Positions 7,824 through 16,763 of a stretch of DNA of 64,000 nucleotides are shown here, piece by piece. Each line of letters starts with the position of its first letter. Position 1 is the stretch's first letter. The position numbers and the translations under genes are program-made. Source of the stretch: Collinsella sp. (GTDB lineage: Bacteria > Actinomycetota > Coriobacteriia > Coriobacteriales > Coriobacteriaceae); the NCBI GenBank assembly GCA_019419625.1, contig DXZO01000005.1:8005-72004 (forward strand). Direction: 5' to 3'. Under the pieces are notes generated by a model, which was not told the origin of the DNA, ran no database searches, and was given only the letters and a program-made list of their open reading frames with translations.

Positions 7824-9236
7824 TTATACCTCGTCGTCCTCGTGCAGACGGCGGCGATAATCGGCGGCCCAGCCCTCAATATTTACCTGACGGGCGCGGC
7901 CCAGACCGAGTGCGTCTGCCGGGACCGGATCGGTGATGACGGAGCCGGCGGCCACGAGCGCGCCGTCGCCGATCTGGGCGGGCGCGACCATCATGGTGTC
8001 GGAGCCGATGAAGGCGTCCTTGCCGATGACGGTCTTGTGCTTGTGCACGCCGTCGTAGTTGCAGGTGATGGAGCCCGCGCCCACGTTGACGCCGGAGCCC
8101 ATGGTGGTGTCGCCGATGTAGGACAGATGCGGCACCTTGGAGCCCTCGCCGATCGTGGACTTCTTGATCTCCACGTGCGTGCCGGCTTTGGATCCGTCGA
8201 GCATGTGGGTGCCCGGGCGCAGGTAGGCGCGCGGGCCGCAGTCGACGCCGTTCTCGATGACGGCCTCGATGGCGATGGTCTCGTCGATGACGCAGCCGCT
8301 GCCGACGGTGGTGTCGGTGAGGCGGCTGTTGGGGCCGAGCTGGCACTCCTCGCCCACGGTGACGTGGCCGATCAGGTGCGTCTGCGGCCACACGACGGTG
8401 TCGCGGCCGATGACGGCGTCGGGGCCGATCCAGGCCTGCGTGGGGTCGATGAAGGTAACGCCCTCGGCCATCCAGTGCTCGTTGATGCGGTCGCGCGCAA
8501 TGGCGGTAAGCTGTGCGAGCTGGATGCGGCTGTTGACGCCCAGGCCGTCGCGGTAGTCGTCGCAGTGGAAGATAGAGACTGCCTGGCCGTGGCCCTTGAG
8601 GATCTCGAGCATGTCGGGCAGGTAATACTCGGACTGCGCGTTGTCGTTGCCGATCTCGTCAATGTGCGCGGCGAGCTGTGCGCCGTCGAAGGCGTAGCAG
8701 CCGGCGTTGCACTCGAGCAGCGTGGCGGCCTGCTCGGGCGTGCAGTCCTTCTGCTCGATGATGCGCTCAATCTGGCCGTCGGCGCCCAGCTTGATGCGGC
8801 CGTAGCCGAAGGGGTCGGGCGGGGTCATGGTCATGACGGTGCAGGCGAGCTCGCCGGTGGCGACGGTCTGCGCGAACTTGGCGACGGTGTCGGCGGTGAT
8901 GAGCGGCAGGTCGCCGTTGAGCACGACGACCGGGCCTTGCGTGATGCCGCAGGCCTCGAGTGCGACCTTTACGGCGTGGCCGGTGCCCAGGCGCTCGGTT
9001 TGCTCGACGCACTCGACCTTGGTGGCGCTGTTGGCGTAGGCGCCGTCGATAAGGGCGCGCATCTCGTCGGCGTGGCTGCCGATGACGACCACGACGCGGC
9101 TGCAGCCGGCCTTGATGGTGGCGTCGACGATCCACTGGACCATGGGCTTGCCCAGGATCTTGTGCGAAACCTTGCAGTGGTTCGACTTCATGCGGGTGCC
9201 CTCGCCGGCGGCGAGGATAATTGCGGTTGCGTCCAT
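7824..9236 (-). CDS. glmU: Bifunctional UDP-N-acetylglucosamine pyrophosphorylase / glucosamine-1-phosphate N-acetyltransferase
   Basis: This 470-aa enzyme performs the last two steps to UDP-GlcNAc, the precursor of peptidoglycan. The N-terminal uridyltransferase domain starts with AIILAAGEGTRMKS and has GTGHAVKVAL near residue 80 and VVLNGDLPLI near 100. The C-terminal half is a left-handed beta-helix of hexapeptide repeats containing RPGTHMLDGSKAGTHVEIKK and NYDGVHKHKTVIG, the acetyltransferase site. The start at 9236 follows AGGAGATCAC on the minus strand; the frame stays open 70 codons further upstream without a ribosome-binding site or homologous residues. It is the first gene of the leftward group and divergent from the ECF transporter. 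Confidence 0.95.
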   Translation of the reverse strand: MDATAIILAAGEGTRMKSNHCKVSHKILGKPMVQWIVDATIKAGCSRVVVVIGSHADEMRALIDGAYANSATKVECVEQTERLGTGHAVKVALEACGITQGPVVVLNGDLPLITADTVAKFAQTVATGELACTVMTMTPPDPFGYGRIKLGADGQIERIIEQKDCTPEQAATLLECNAGCYAFDGAQLAAHIDEIGNDNAQSEYYLPDMLEILKGHGQAVSIFHCDDYRDGLGVNSRIQLAQLTAIARDRINEHWMAEGVTFIDPTQAWIGPDAVIGRDTVVWPQTHLIGHVTVGEECQLGPNSRLTDTTVGSGCVIDETIAIEAVIENGVDCGPRAYLRPGTHMLDGSKAGTHVEIKKSTIGEGSKVPHLSYIGDTTMGSGVNVGAGSITCNYDGVHKHKTVIGKDAFIGSDTMMVAPAQIGDGALVAAGSVITDPVPADALGLGRARQVNIEGWAADYRRRLHEDDEV

Positions 9237-9429
9237 GTGATCTCCTGTTACGTTATAGAGACGTGTGTTTGGAAACGATACACGGCACAATATGATACCG
9301 CAGGCATATGATGAGCGCGTAACGATTGGTTTGCGGCGGTTGAGGCTTGCGCCGCCGGCGTGGCGTTTGCACTGCTTGCGTGCGGCGTTGGCGGTGCTGC
9401 GGAGCTGTTGTTTGAGCGAGGGGACGGGG

Positions 9430-10323
9430 GTGCCCGTGGACAACATACGAGAGGAGTTTGGCGGCGAGCCCGTCGCGGCATTCTCGATGTCGCACCCAGC
9501 GGTGCCTGCGCTCTACATGGCGCTAACGCTGGGGCTCACTATGTTCTCGATGCAGCCGGTACTGATTGCGCTGTCACTTGCGGGCGGGCTGGCGTACGGG
9601 CTTGCGACGCGCGGTGCTGCGCGCACGTTGGGGGCGCTTCGCTGGCAGCTGCCGGTGATTTTGATTATCGCGCTGGTCAATCCTCTGTTTAGCGCCTCGG
9701 GCTCGACGGAGCTGTTCCGTATTGGTATGCGCGCGGTGTATCTGGAGAGCATGGTATACGGCCTGTGCATGGGCGGCCTGTTTGTGGCGAGCGTGCTGTG
9801 GTTTGGGGCCGCGGCGTCGATGCTCGAATACGACAAGGTGCTCGCGCTGCTGGGTAATGCCGCACCGGTGATTGCGCTCATGATCTCGATGTGCATGAGG
9901 CTTATCCCGCAGTTTTTGCGCCGCGGTCGTACGGTGCTGGCGGTGCAGGATGCGATTGATGTGCCGGGCCGCGCGCCGGCCGACCCCGTACGCTCGCGCC
10001 TGCGGGCGTCGAGCGTGTTGATGGGCTGGGGCATGGAAGATTCGCTGGAGCGCGCGGACGCGATGCGCTCGCGCGGGTGGGGTGCCGCGACGCGTCGTAC
10101 GACGTATGCGCGGTATCGACTGGGGCGCAGCGACGTTGCCGCGCTGGTTGGGCTTGCGCTGTTTGGCGTGGTCACGGTGGCAGTGGCGTGGACCGCGACG
10201 ACGCAGTATTCGTTTTATCCGCAGCTCTCGGTGCCGGCGCCGTGGCCGGGCTATGTCGTGTACGCTGCCTGGATGGTGCTGCCTTGCGCGTTGCACGCGA
10301 TTGATGAGAAGAGGTTTGGCTGA
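9430..10323 (+). CDS. ecfT: ECF transporter transmembrane (T) subunit
   Basis: This integral membrane protein of about 297 aa is of the EcfT/CbiQ family. It has four to six hydrophobic segments (residues about 30-110, 125-185 and 250-290). A cytoplasmic coupling region follows GRTVLAVQDAI, including an Ala-Met-Arg-Ser-Arg-Gly-type box (ADAMRSRGWG) typical of EcfT. A GTG start at 9430 is chosen because a purine-rich stretch GAGCGAGGGGACGGGG precedes it; ATG at 9487 is an alternative. The stop overlaps the ATPase ATG (TGATG), so the two are translationally coupled. With the next two genes it forms a complete group I-like ECF module. Confidence 0.85.
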   Translation: MPVDNIREEFGGEPVAAFSMSHPAVPALYMALTLGLTMFSMQPVLIALSLAGGLAYGLATRGAARTLGALRWQLPVILIIALVNPLFSASGSTELFRIGMRAVYLESMVYGLCMGGLFVASVLWFGAAASMLEYDKVLALLGNAAPVIALMISMCMRLIPQFLRRGRTVLAVQDAIDVPGRAPADPVRSRLRASSVLMGWGMEDSLERADAMRSRGWGAATRRTTYARYRLGRSDVAALVGLALFGVVTVAVAWTATTQYSFYPQLSVPAPWPGYVVYAAWMVLPCALHAIDEKRFG

Positions 10324-11966
10324 TGGCTCGGTTTGATAGGAGCTCGGCGGCGGGTGTGGCATATGGCTCGGCCGCGCCGGCGATTGAGGTGCGAGGCCTT
10401 AGTTTTGCCTATCCCGGGGCCGAGGCACCGGTGCTCGAGGGGCTTGATTGGCGTGTTCCCCAAGGTGCATTTGCGCTGCTTGTTGGCGGTACCGGTTCGG
10501 GTAAGTCGACGCTGCTGTCGCTGCTCAAGCCCGAGATCGCTCCGGCGGGCGAGCGCACTGGTGATGCGCGCGTGCTGGGCGAGCCCGTCGCCGACATGGA
10601 CGTGCGGGCATCGGCGGAGCGCGTGGGCTATGTGTTCCAGGATCCCGAGAACCAGATCGTGTGCGAGACCGTGTGGCACGAGATGGCGTTTGGCCTGGAA
10701 AACTTGGGGCTAGCGCGTGATGAGATGCGCCGCCGCGTAGCTGAGACCAGCTATTTCTTTGGGCTGGAAGATTGGCTTCACCGCGATACTGACACGCTTT
10801 CGGGTGGTCGCAAACAGTTGCTGTCGTTGGCGGCCGTTCTGGCGCTGCGCCCGCGCGTGCTGCTGCTCGACGAGCCCACGTCTCAGCTCGATCCCGTTGC
10901 CGAGAAGAATTTCCTGCACGCGCTGTTTCGTGTGAATCGCGAGCTGGGCTGCACGGTTGTTGTGGCGACGCATCAGCCGCGCCCAATGCTCGAATACGCG
11001 ACGTGTGCGTACCGGATTGAGGACGGTCGCGTGCGCGAGGTGGCGGATATGGCTTCTTTGGGACGCCGAGAATCGCTGTTTTCCGATGACATGTTGGGGT
11101 GGGGTGCCATCCGATGTGCAAAAAACGGAGTATTCAGCAGGCGTGAGGACAATTTGGACTCTCTGGAGCCGCCCAGGGACGTATCGAGCGCGAAAAAAAG
11201 TTCGGAATTGGACAAATCGTCCGAATTTGTGGCGCAAGCGTCGCTCGAGAACGGCTCGGAAGCCTTCCCGCGCACGGATGGAAGCAGAATACTCCAAAAA
11301 ATGCACGCTGGGTCGGCTACCACCCTGGCAGGGAGCTGGTTTCGCTACGATCGCGCGGGCGGTTGGGTGCTGCGCGGTCTCGACGTGGCGTTTTCGGCCG
11401 GTGCGGTGCATGCGATCGTGGGCGGCAACGGATGCGGTAAGTCGACGATGCTCTCGGTGCTGGCGAAGACCGCCAAGCTGCAGCGCGGCCGCATGGTGCG
11501 CGGAGCGGCCTCGGCGGCGCTGCTGCCTCAGAACCCCAAAGCATTGCTGGTTGCCGAGACGGTTCGCGATGAGCTGATGGAATGGGCCTCGACCTGCGGA
11601 TATGACGAGAACTTGGCGCGGGAGCGTGCGGCGAGCTTGGGGCTGTCGGGTCTGGATGGGCGCCACCCCTACGATCTTTCGGGCGGACAGCGTCAACTGC
11701 TTGCATTGGCAAAACTGCTGCTAATCGGCCCCGAACTGCTATTGCTCGATGAGCCCACCAAGGGTCTAGACCTGTTCAGCCGCCGCATCATCGCTCGCGC
11801 CCTGCGTGACCATGCGAAGGTTGGTGGCACCGTCATCATGGCCACGCACGATTTGGATTTTGCCGAGCAGGTTGCCGATGGCGTTGCCATGATGTTCGAC
11901 GGTGAGATTGCCTGCATGGAGCCGCCGGCCGACTTCTTTGCCGACAACGTGTTTTATAGGGCGTGA
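10323..11966 (+). CDS. ecfA: ECF transporter ATPase, two ABC domains fused (EcfA-EcfA')
   Basis: The 547-aa protein carries two ABC ATPase domains in one chain. Domain 1 has Walker A GGTGSGKSTLL (about residues 57-67), signature LSGGRKQLLSLA and Walker B VLLLDEPTSQLDP. Domain 2 has GGNGCGKSTML (about 370-380), LSGGQRQLLALA and LLLLDEPTKGLD. A roughly 85-residue linker rich in Ser, Lys and Glu (about 245-330) joins them and looks unstructured. Most ECF modules use two separate ATPase genes; this fused form is known from several lineages. It powers vitamin or cofactor uptake together with EcfT before it and the S component after it. Confidence 0.9.
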   Translation: MARFDRSSAAGVAYGSAAPAIEVRGLSFAYPGAEAPVLEGLDWRVPQGAFALLVGGTGSGKSTLLSLLKPEIAPAGERTGDARVLGEPVADMDVRASAERVGYVFQDPENQIVCETVWHEMAFGLENLGLARDEMRRRVAETSYFFGLEDWLHRDTDTLSGGRKQLLSLAAVLALRPRVLLLDEPTSQLDPVAEKNFLHALFRVNRELGCTVVVATHQPRPMLEYATCAYRIEDGRVREVADMASLGRRESLFSDDMLGWGAIRCAKNGVFSRREDNLDSLEPPRDVSSAKKSSELDKSSEFVAQASLENGSEAFPRTDGSRILQKMHAGSATTLAGSWFRYDRAGGWVLRGLDVAFSAGAVHAIVGGNGCGKSTMLSVLAKTAKLQRGRMVRGAASAALLPQNPKALLVAETVRDELMEWASTCGYDENLARERAASLGLSGLDGRHPYDLSGGQRQLLALAKLLLIGPELLLLDEPTKGLDLFSRRIIARALRDHAKVGGTVIMATHDLDFAEQVADGVAMMFDGEIACMEPPADFFADNVFYRA

Positions 11967-11970
11967 TGGG

Positions 11971-12684
11971 ATGACGGATTATCGCGTCGCGCGCCCGCTC
12001 GCAAAACTGGAGATCCCGCTTCTGCTGGCGGTGCCAGCCGTGATGGCTGCGGCGTTGCTGGCGGGCGTTGAGCAGGCGGCGCTTGCCATGCTTGTCGTGG
12101 TGGCACTGGTGCTTGCGCTGTTCTTTGCGGGCTACGAGGCGTCGCGACCGGGTCTGCGCCAGATTATGCCAACGCTGGTTCTGGCGGCGTTGGCCGCGGC
12201 GGGGCGCATCTTGTTTGGCCCCATTCCCGACTTTAAACCGGTGAGCGCCATCGCCATTATCGCGGGGGCGACGCTTGGTTGCCGCAATGGTTTTATGGTT
12301 GGCGCGCTGGCGGCGCTGACCAGCAATTTCTTTTTTGGACAGGGCATGTGGACGCCGTGGCAGATGTATGCCTGGGGGCTCGTGGGATACGTTGGCGGTG
12401 CGCTGGCGCATGCCGGCGCTTTTGATCGCGCCGATGGCACCGTGCGTATGCCGGCGCTGATGGCGTACGGTTTTGCTTCGGGCCTGCTCTACGGCGTGGT
12501 AATCAACGCCTACGACATCATCGGTTTTGTGCAGCCGCTCACGTGGGCGGGCGCCGTGGCGCGTCTTGCCACGGCGGTGCCGTTCGATATCACGCACGGC
12601 CTTGCGACCTGCGTGTTCTTGGCCGCCCTCTACAAGCCTTGGTGTCGACGGATCAACCGCGTCGTCGTGAAATACGGGCTGTAG
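11971..12684 (+). CDS. ECF transporter substrate-binding (S) component, substrate unknown
   Basis: A hydrophobic 237-aa protein with about six membrane segments starts 4 bp after the ATPase stop. The stretch AAAGRILFGPIPDFKPVSAI followed by TSNFFFGQGMWTPWQMYAWG is typical of an ECF S-component family in actinobacteria and clostridia. The substrate cannot be read from sequence; related proteins have been predicted to carry cobalamin-type or other vitamins, but no riboswitch or biosynthetic neighbour settles the matter. The start is ATG at 11971. There is only a weak ribosome-binding site (GATGGG), consistent with coupling to the upstream gene. Being encoded in the same operon as T and A subunits suggests a dedicated rather than a shared module. 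Confidence 0.8.
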   Translation: MTDYRVARPLAKLEIPLLLAVPAVMAAALLAGVEQAALAMLVVVALVLALFFAGYEASRPGLRQIMPTLVLAALAAAGRILFGPIPDFKPVSAIAIIAGATLGCRNGFMVGALAALTSNFFFGQGMWTPWQMYAWGLVGYVGGALAHAGAFDRADGTVRMPALMAYGFASGLLYGVVINAYDIIGFVQPLTWAGAVARLATAVPFDITHGLATCVFLAALYKPWCRRINRVVVKYGL

Positions 12685-13218
12685 GGCTGGTTGCGCCGGG
12701 CGGGAATCAATGCTGCTTCGGTGCCATTTCAAAACTATGCCGGTTTACGGGGCCAGATTGGCACAAGCAGACCATGCCGGCTATTTTTGAAATAGAGCAA
12801 GCCGTTTACCTGCGGTTTTATTATTTCGGAATTGCGTATGGTTGGGGGTTCGCGATTTAGCCCCGTAAACTGGCATAGTTTTAAAATGGCCGGCTGATAT
12901 GACGGGCGTCGTGACCCTCAAGAGCCAAATTGATCCGTTTTCTTCCGTCTCCAGACGCCCCCGGGGAATCAGCTGAACTCGCCCGCCACGAAATCGGCCT
13001 ATCTACTACGTTTGGCCCGACACCCCCAAACACAACCGTGTTTTATGAAAAACCGTAGGCTTTCTACCTGCGGTTTTCTTTTTGCGTTGTTCACTGTGGT
13101 TGAGGGTGGTGGCTTAAACGTAGTAGATGGGCGTGTTTCGTGGCGGATGGGTCACGTGGATACCCTCACGAGGCCCAAAACGATCCGTTTTCCTCCGTCC
13201 CCAGGAGATCAGTTGGGG
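12685..13218. other. 534-bp gene-free stretch made of repeat modules
   Basis: No gene is seen between the S component and xth. The stretch holds a TIR element (12724-12889) and a second inverted pair: 30-bp arms at 12984-13013 and 13116-13145, built on AAACGTAGTAGATGGG and TTTCGTGGCG. It also holds two direct copies of GATCCGTTTTCYTCCGTCYCC (12932-12951 and 13182-13200) and a hairpin-like CCGTAGG...CCTGCGG segment near 13045-13080. The same modules recur at 28073-28480. Confidence 0.7.
12724..12889. repeat. 166-bp TIR element, copy 1 (AAAACTATGCCGG family)
   Basis: The 30-bp ends at 12724-12753 and 12860-12889 match as reverse complements at 28 of 30 positions; the core is AAAACTATGCCGGTTTACGG. 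The interior is AT-richer and non-coding. A second complete copy is at 28322-28480 and a left half at 28073-28098. Confidence 0.8.
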
Positions 13219-14037
13219 CTAGAGCTCTAGGGTGAGGGTGACGGGGCAGTGGTCGCTGCCAAAGATGTCGCCGCGGATGCCCGTGTCGCGCACGTTGCCG
13301 GCGATTGCGTCGCTTACCAGGAAGTAGTCGATGCGCCAACCGGCGTTGTTCTTGCGGGCGTTAAAGCGATAGCTCCACCAGCTGTAGACGCCCTCGACGT
13401 CGGGGTTTGCCGTGCGCCAGGTATCGGTAAACCCGGCGTTGAGCAGCTCGGTAAACTTGCCGCGCTCTTCGTCCGAAAAGCCGGCGTTGCCGCGGTTGGA
13501 TTTGGGGTTCTTAAGGTCGATCTCCTCGTGCGCCACGTTAAAGTCGCCGCAGGTTACGACGGGCTTACCGGTCTCGCGTTCAAGCGCGCTCAAAAAGTCG
13601 CGATAGGCATCGTCCCAAGCCATGCGTACATCGATGCGGGCGAGTTCGTTTTGCGCGTTGGGAGTGTAGACATCCACAAACCAGAACTTGTCGAACTCCA
13701 GCGCGCAGACGCGGCCCTCGGTTACGGCTTGGGTGACGAGTGCGGCCGCCTTGTCCTCGCCGGCGTAGGGTAACAGCGCGTCGGCGTGCAGCACGCGCAG
13801 CGGTTCCTGGCGGCTAAAGACCGCAGTGCCCGAATAGCCTTTACGCTCGGCGTAGCTCCAGGTTTGGTGATAGCCGGGCAGGTCAATATCGACCTGGCCT
13901 TCTTGCAACTTGGTCTCTTGCAGCGCCAGGATATCGACGTCGAGTTCTTGCGCGATCTGGATAAAGCTCGGGTCCTTTTTGAGGACGGCGCGCAGGCCGT
14001 TGACGTTCCACGAGGCGAAAGTGTAAGTCTGAGGCAT
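13219..14037 (-). CDS. xth: Exodeoxyribonuclease III
   Basis: The 272-aa protein is an AP endonuclease / 3'-5' exonuclease of the ExoIII family that acts in base-excision repair. Motifs in order are ASWNVNGLRA, ALQETKLQEG (metal-binding Glu), GYSGTAVFSR, DVYTPNAQ, GDFNVAHEEIDL (Asp-Phe-Asn), and the C-terminal GSDHCPVTL with the catalytic Asp-His pair. It is full length for the family. The start at 14037 is preceded on the minus strand by AAAGGACACC. It is a single-gene unit, divergent from the sirtuin gene; its 3' side faces the repeat-rich gap. Confidence 0.94.
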   Translation of the reverse strand: MPQTYTFASWNVNGLRAVLKKDPSFIQIAQELDVDILALQETKLQEGQVDIDLPGYHQTWSYAERKGYSGTAVFSRQEPLRVLHADALLPYAGEDKAAALVTQAVTEGRVCALEFDKFWFVDVYTPNAQNELARIDVRMAWDDAYRDFLSALERETGKPVVTCGDFNVAHEEIDLKNPKSNRGNAGFSDEERGKFTELLNAGFTDTWRTANPDVEGVYSWWSYRFNARKNNAGWRIDYFLVSDAIAGNVRDTGIRGDIFGSDHCPVTLTLEL

Positions 14038-14172
14038 GGTGTCCTTTCGACGGGGTTGGCAGGCTTAAGATTAGCGCAACAGGGGCGGGGTGGGCTCCGC
14101 GCATGCTGACTTAAAGGTCGCATGCTGGGACATCGCCCGACGCCGCCCGATCAACAAGGACGGAGGACTCAT

Positions 14173-14925
14173 ATGACGCAGGCAATATCGGACCCCAGGC
14201 AGGCGTCCGCCGCGCTGGCGGATCTGTTTGACACCCACAAGCGCGTGGTCTTCTTTGGCGGCGCTGGTGTTTCCACGGCAAGTGGCATCCCCGATTTCCG
14301 CAGCGTGGACGGCCTGTATCACCAGCAGTTTGCCTACCCGCCCGAGACTATGCTCGCGCATAGCTTTTATGAGACACATCCGGCGGAGTTCTTCGACTTT
14401 TACCGCACCAAGATGATCGCGCTTAACGCTAAGCCCAACCGCTGTCACACCAAGTTGGCCGAGCTGGAGCGCGCCGGCAAGCTTGATGCCGTGGTGACGC
14501 AAAACATCGACGGCTTGCATCAGATGGCGGGCTCGCAGCGCGTGTTCGAGCTGCACGGATCGGTCCATCGCAACATTTGCCAGTCGTGCGACGCGGTCTA
14601 TAGCGCCGAGTGGATTTGCTCGCGCGAGCACGAGGACGCCGCGGGCGTGCCCGTGTGCCCTGCGTGCGGTGGTCGCATCAAGCCCGATGTGGTGCTCTAC
14701 GAAGAGCCGCTCGACGAGCATGTGTTGACCGGTGCCGTTGCCGCCATTGCCGCGGCCGATGCCCTCATTGTGGGTGGGACCTCGCTCGTGGTGTATCCGG
14801 CGGCAGGCCTTACGCGTTACTTTACTGGCGATACGCTGGCCATTTGCAATTTGGCGCCTACCGATCAGGATGCAAATGCCGACCTGCTGATTTCTTGCGA
14901 CATCGCGGCCGCGTTTGCGTTCTAG
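14173..14925 (+). CDS. NAD-dependent protein deacylase, Sir2 family
   Basis: The 250-aa sirtuin has the Rossmann NAD motif GAGVSTASGIPDFRS (about residues 36-50), the catalytic TQNIDGLHQ and ELHGS (active-site His), and a complete zinc ribbon CQSC...CPAC. It removes acyl groups from lysines using NAD+. The Tyr/Arg pair typical of class III desuccinylases is not seen, and the overall pattern (GLYHQQFAYPPE) resembles class U/II bacterial enzymes. The start at ATG 14173 has GGAGGA 6-7 bp upstream, preferred over an earlier in-frame ATG lacking a ribosome-binding site. Its target is unknown and it may be monocistronic. Confidence 0.9.
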   Translation: MTQAISDPRQASAALADLFDTHKRVVFFGGAGVSTASGIPDFRSVDGLYHQQFAYPPETMLAHSFYETHPAEFFDFYRTKMIALNAKPNRCHTKLAELERAGKLDAVVTQNIDGLHQMAGSQRVFELHGSVHRNICQSCDAVYSAEWICSREHEDAAGVPVCPACGGRIKPDVVLYEEPLDEHVLTGAVAAIAAADALIVGGTSLVVYPAAGLTRYFTGDTLAICNLAPTDQDANADLLISCDIAAAFAF

Positions 14926-15020
14926 CCCGTGTGCGCGGATACAATAGAAAGACTGAGTGCAAAGCGACCCCGCCGCCAGCTCCCCAAGCTCGGCGGCGTG
15001 GGCATTTTAGGAGGATGTTC

Positions 15021-16763
15021 ATGGCGAACGACAGCAAGACATGGCGGTGCGGAAAGTATGAGCTCAGCTTTGACCGTCCGCGCATCATGGGCGTCCTCAA
15101 CGTGACGCCCGATTCGTTTAGCGATGGCGGGGAGCACTTCGACCCGGATGCCGCCATCGAGTACGGCCTGGCGATGCTCGACGCCGGCGCCGACATCATC
15201 GACGTAGGCGGCGAGTCCACGCGCCCTGGTTTTACCCCGGTCAACCCCGACGAGGAGGCTCGCCGCGTGCTGCCCGTGGTGCGCGCGCTGGCCAAGGAGG
15301 GCGCCATCGTCTCGATCGACACGCGCCACGTGGCGGTTGCCAAGGCGGCCGTGCGCTGCGGCGCCTCGATCGTCAACGACGTGACCGGCTTCACCGACCC
15401 CAAGATGGTCGAGTTTGTTAAGACGAGCACCTGCGGCGTCATCGTGATGCATGCCGGCGAGGTCGCCGCGCCCGCACGCACGCACGCAACGGTGCAGCTC
15501 GATACCTCGGCTGCGGCGTTTGTTGCCGAGAAGGCGCGCGAGGCGGCTGCCGAGGCCGCGCGCGAGGCCGAGAAGCCCACCCGCCGTCGTCGTGGCAAGC
15601 TGCTGGGCGAGCCTAAGCCGGAGGCCAAGCTTCCGGGCGGCGTGGTGCAGCCCTCGTTGCCGTTTGGCGATCCGGAGCCCGCGACCGAGCCTGCAAGCGA
15701 GCAGGAGACGCCGGCCGCCGAGCAGGCTGCTGCCGCCGAGACCGTCGCGCCCGCGCCCGAGGCCACCGAGGCCGCATCGGAGTCCAATGACCGCCTGGCC
15801 GCCATGATGCGCCGCAGCGCCCGCCGCGAGGAGGCCTACGTGCCCACCTCGCAGCTCCGCCGCTTCACCCTGCCCGATTCGGCGCCCATCATGCGCCGCG
15901 TCATGGGCTTTCTGTCCGACCAGGCCCGCGCGCTCATCCACGCCGGCGTGTCGCGCGACCGCATCTGCATCGATCCCGGCCCGGGCTTTGGCAAGACGGC
16001 CAACGAGACGGCCAACGAGGACATTGTCATCCAGCGCGAGACTGCCAAGATGGCGTCACTGGGCTATCCGCTCATGTGCGCTGTATCGCGCAAGCGCTTT
16101 GTGGGCGCCGTCTCGGGCGTGACCGAGGCCGCCGAGCGCGATGCCGCTACGTTTGGCGTGTGCCTGGGCGCCATCCAGGCCGGCGCCAACATCGTGCGCG
16201 TGCACGACGCCGCGGGCTTTGCGCAGTTCCTGAACGGCTACTGGGCGGTTGCCAAGCCGCAGCCGCGCCGCGCGTTTGTGGCCGTGGGATCCAACTTGGG
16301 GCATCGCTGCGACAACATCCGCGCCGCACGCGACATGATCGCCGAGATTCCACTTACCTGCGTGTCCAACTCCTCCAAGATCTACGAGAGCGAGCCGGCC
16401 TACGAGACGCGCCAGGACGCGTTTGCCAACGCCGTCATCGAGATCAAGACCGAGTTGGCGCCGCTGGTGCTGCTCGACGAGCTCATGAAGATCGAGGCCG
16501 AGCTGGGCCGCGACCGCTCCAAAAAGGCCAAGGCCAACGGTCCGCGCACCATCGACCTGGACCTGCTGTGGATGGACGGCGAGACCCACGGCGGCAAAAA
16601 GCTGCGCCTGCCGCATCCACTGATCGGCGAGCGCGACTTTGTGCTGGTGCCGCTTGAGGACCTGATGCACGACCCGGCGCGGTTCTTCCGCTACAACGGC
16701 GTCGAGGTCAAGGAGCCCGAGGATCGCGTGGGCCATATCGTGGGTGAATTGGGGCGTATGTAG
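15021..16763 (+). CDS. folP-folK: Dihydropteroate synthase fused to HPPK, with a large internal insertion
   Basis: The 580-aa protein covers two folate steps. Residues about 20-410 are dihydropteroate synthase: MGVLNVTPDSFSDGG, DVGGESTRPG, SIDTRHVAVAKAA, IVNDVTGF, then DPGPGFGKT, the AVSRKRFVG loop and VHDAAGF. Residues about 418-580 are HPPK: FVAVGSNLG, GPRTIDLDLLWMDG and LPHP. Between IVMHAG (about 146) and MRRVMGFLSDQ (about 291) lies an Ala/Glu/Pro/Arg-rich stretch of about 140 residues where ordinary DHPS has a short loop. The start at 15021 follows TTAGGAGG with ideal spacing. The next gene begins immediately after the stop. No other folate genes are seen here. Confidence 0.92.
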   Translation: MANDSKTWRCGKYELSFDRPRIMGVLNVTPDSFSDGGEHFDPDAAIEYGLAMLDAGADIIDVGGESTRPGFTPVNPDEEARRVLPVVRALAKEGAIVSIDTRHVAVAKAAVRCGASIVNDVTGFTDPKMVEFVKTSTCGVIVMHAGEVAAPARTHATVQLDTSAAAFVAEKAREAAAEAAREAEKPTRRRRGKLLGEPKPEAKLPGGVVQPSLPFGDPEPATEPASEQETPAAEQAAAAETVAPAPEATEAASESNDRLAAMMRRSARREEAYVPTSQLRRFTLPDSAPIMRRVMGFLSDQARALIHAGVSRDRICIDPGPGFGKTANETANEDIVIQRETAKMASLGYPLMCAVSRKRFVGAVSGVTEAAERDAATFGVCLGAIQAGANIVRVHDAAGFAQFLNGYWAVAKPQPRRAFVAVGSNLGHRCDNIRAARDMIAEIPLTCVSNSSKIYESEPAYETRQDAFANAVIEIKTELAPLVLLDELMKIEAELGRDRSKKAKANGPRTIDLDLLWMDGETHGGKKLRLPHPLIGERDFVLVPLEDLMHDPARFFRYNGVEVKEPEDRVGHIVGELGRM

